Assembly (NCBI GenBank): GCA_030595845.1
Contig: JAUVCL010000135.1
Span: 1-5,355, forward strand
DNA: 5,355 nucleotides
Reading direction: 5' to 3'
From: Campylobacterota bacterium
Lineage (GTDB): Bacteria > Campylobacterota > Campylobacteria > Campylobacterales > Sulfurovaceae
In this document: positions 4,547-5,355 of the stretch, piece by piece
Layout of the letters: each line of letters begins with the position of its first letter
Numbering within the stretch: the stretch's first letter is position 1
Notes under the pieces: generated by a model
The model's database searches: none
What the model was told of the DNA's origin: nothing
The model's input: only the letters and a program-made list of their open reading frames with translations
Translations under genes and position numbers: made by a program

Positions 4547-4867
4547 ATGGAATATTATAACGACAAGAAAAATCAGGCAGCTGCAAAAATATTTTTTATG
4601 CTTGCACAGATGATCGTGCTTGCGATGGTTTATATCCTTGTATATACTTCATTTGTAGCGGTACAATTTGCTATAAAAGAGTACGCGTTGAGTCCTCTGA
4701 TGTATTTTCCTGTGGCTGTTGCATTAGTGGTTTTCCCTATACTGCTTTACAAATATCGACAGATGTTTAATGCGGGTAGAATGTTAGCGGCTTTCACATG
4801 GATGATGGCCACTGCTTCATTGATCATTGTCCTTTTGTATGTGTATGTTGCTCAGATTACAGGATAG
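4547..4867 (+). CDS. Small three-helix membrane protein of unknown function
   Basis: I do not recognise this 106-residue protein. It has a short polar N-terminus (MEYYNDKKNQ), then three hydrophobic stretches that look like transmembrane helices at about 15-42, 50-68 and 79-102. The charged link KYRQMFNAGR (69-78) between helices 2 and 3, together with the Lys-Lys at the start, predicts an N-terminus inside and C-terminus outside. There is no signal-peptidase site or catalytic motif. The ATG lies 2 bp after the purN stop, with AAAGGA (4533-4538) inside the purN end and an 8-nt spacer, so it is almost certainly co-transcribed and probably translationally coupled. That link does not by itself imply a role in purine synthesis. 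The coding call is good; the function is open. Confidence 0.8.
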   Translation: MEYYNDKKNQAAAKIFFMLAQMIVLAMVYILVYTSFVAVQFAIKEYALSPLMYFPVAVALVVFPILLYKYRQMFNAGRMLAAFTWMMATASLIIVLLYVYVAQITG

Positions 4868-5355
4868 GTTATCTTAACACTTTTCCCTTCTAGACACCAA
4901 AAAGTCCTGAAACTTTCCATTCCTGCAGCCATAAACTCACTGCTTGATATGCTTCAAGTTATCACAGATCTTATCATGGTCGGGCGTATTTCAGCTTTTG
5001 CTGTGGCTGCGGTAGGACTTGGCTTACAGTCACTGATGTTTGTCTTTGCTGTTCTTACTGTGTTGCATGTGGGCACTTCAGCACTGTTATCACGTTTTGT
5101 GGGTGCAGGGCGTATGAATCGTGCCTCTACAGGACTTTCTACCTTGCTCCGTTTTGCATTTTCCCTCTCTTTGTCTATGATGTTGTTATGGTATATCCTA
5201 GCCTCAAATGTTTATGTATGGTTTGGTACGGTGCAAGAAGTGATTATTTTAGTTTTAGATTATTTTCTGTTTATTACTTGGATTATCCCCTTTGTTTTTC
5301 TATAGAGTGTGTTTGTTACTTCAATCACTTCATAATTTGATACTAATACCCAAAT
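4868..5355 (+). pseudogene. MATE-family efflux transporter, decayed N-terminal part (runs off right edge)
   Basis: MATE proteins are inner-membrane drug/cation antiporters of about 440-460 residues. The frame translates as MATE-like sequence from well before its first ATG (4949): the residues RHQKVLKLSIPAAINSLLD (4892-4948) precede it and match the usual MATE start. LQVITDLIMVGRISAFAVAAVGLG follows (4952-5023, in two adjoining motifs, LQVITDLIMVG and RISAFAVAAVGLG). Between the in-frame stop at 4865-4867 (also the stop of the previous gene) and 4949 there is no ATG, GTG or TTG. A TAG at 5303-5305 interrupts the protein after 118 codons from that ATG. The same frame resumes with SVFVTSITS, a second stop TAA (5333-5335) and then FDTNTQ, resembling the family's SVFxTSxxSLGDTxTP. 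Lost start plus two stops indicates a pseudogene. Sequencing error could explain one lesion but hardly all three. Confidence 0.8.

Overview
The window looks like a chromosomal stretch from an AT-rich bacterium. I infer a member of the Campylobacterota, perhaps Sulfurovum- or Sulfurimonas-like. The basis is the style of ribosomal protein S21, the purine and NAD-repair proteins, and the side-by-side nnr and purN genes; from memory, an nnr-like gene is also next to purN in Campylobacter jejuni. No taxonomic search was possible. There is no rRNA, tRNA, CRISPR array or complete insertion sequence.

Left part (1-1125). Two minus-strand genes lie here. The first is the N-terminal 100 codons of purT (formate-dependent GAR transformylase), which runs off the left edge. 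The second is a complete group I truncated haemoglobin gene (579-941). Between them is a 132-bp AT-rich segment bounded by nearly perfect 25-bp inverted repeats (400-424 and 507-531). It resembles a small non-coding transposable element (MITE). A 10-bp-stem hairpin (537-567) separates it from the end of the globin gene.

Middle part (1126-2484). An AraC-family regulator is transcribed divergently from the globin across about 184 bp. That gap holds plausible promoters and several small repeats that could be operators. The regulator converges on rpsU (S21, minus strand), and a perfect 10-bp hairpin sits between them. rpsU and the next gene, nnr, then diverge from closely spaced -10 elements.

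Right part (2485-5355). The plus strand carries nnr (NAD(P)HX epimerase/dehydratase), purN (10-formyl-THF-dependent GAR transformylase), a 106-residue three-helix membrane protein of unknown function that is probably translationally coupled to purN, and a decayed MATE-type transporter gene. The transporter remnant has no usable start codon and two in-frame stops before the window ends.

Functionally, purT and purN encode two unrelated enzymes for the same purine-synthesis step, drawing on formate and on 10-formyl-THF. nnr repairs damaged NAD(P)H. The globin and its divergent regulator may form a small gas-ligand or redox-responsive unit. I see no convincing undescribed multi-gene system. The most distinctive items are the MITE-like element, the purN start region (no Shine-Dalgarno, -10-like hexamer at leaderless distance, two mutually exclusive stem-loops), the globin with an apparently non-polar distal pocket, and the MATE pseudogene.
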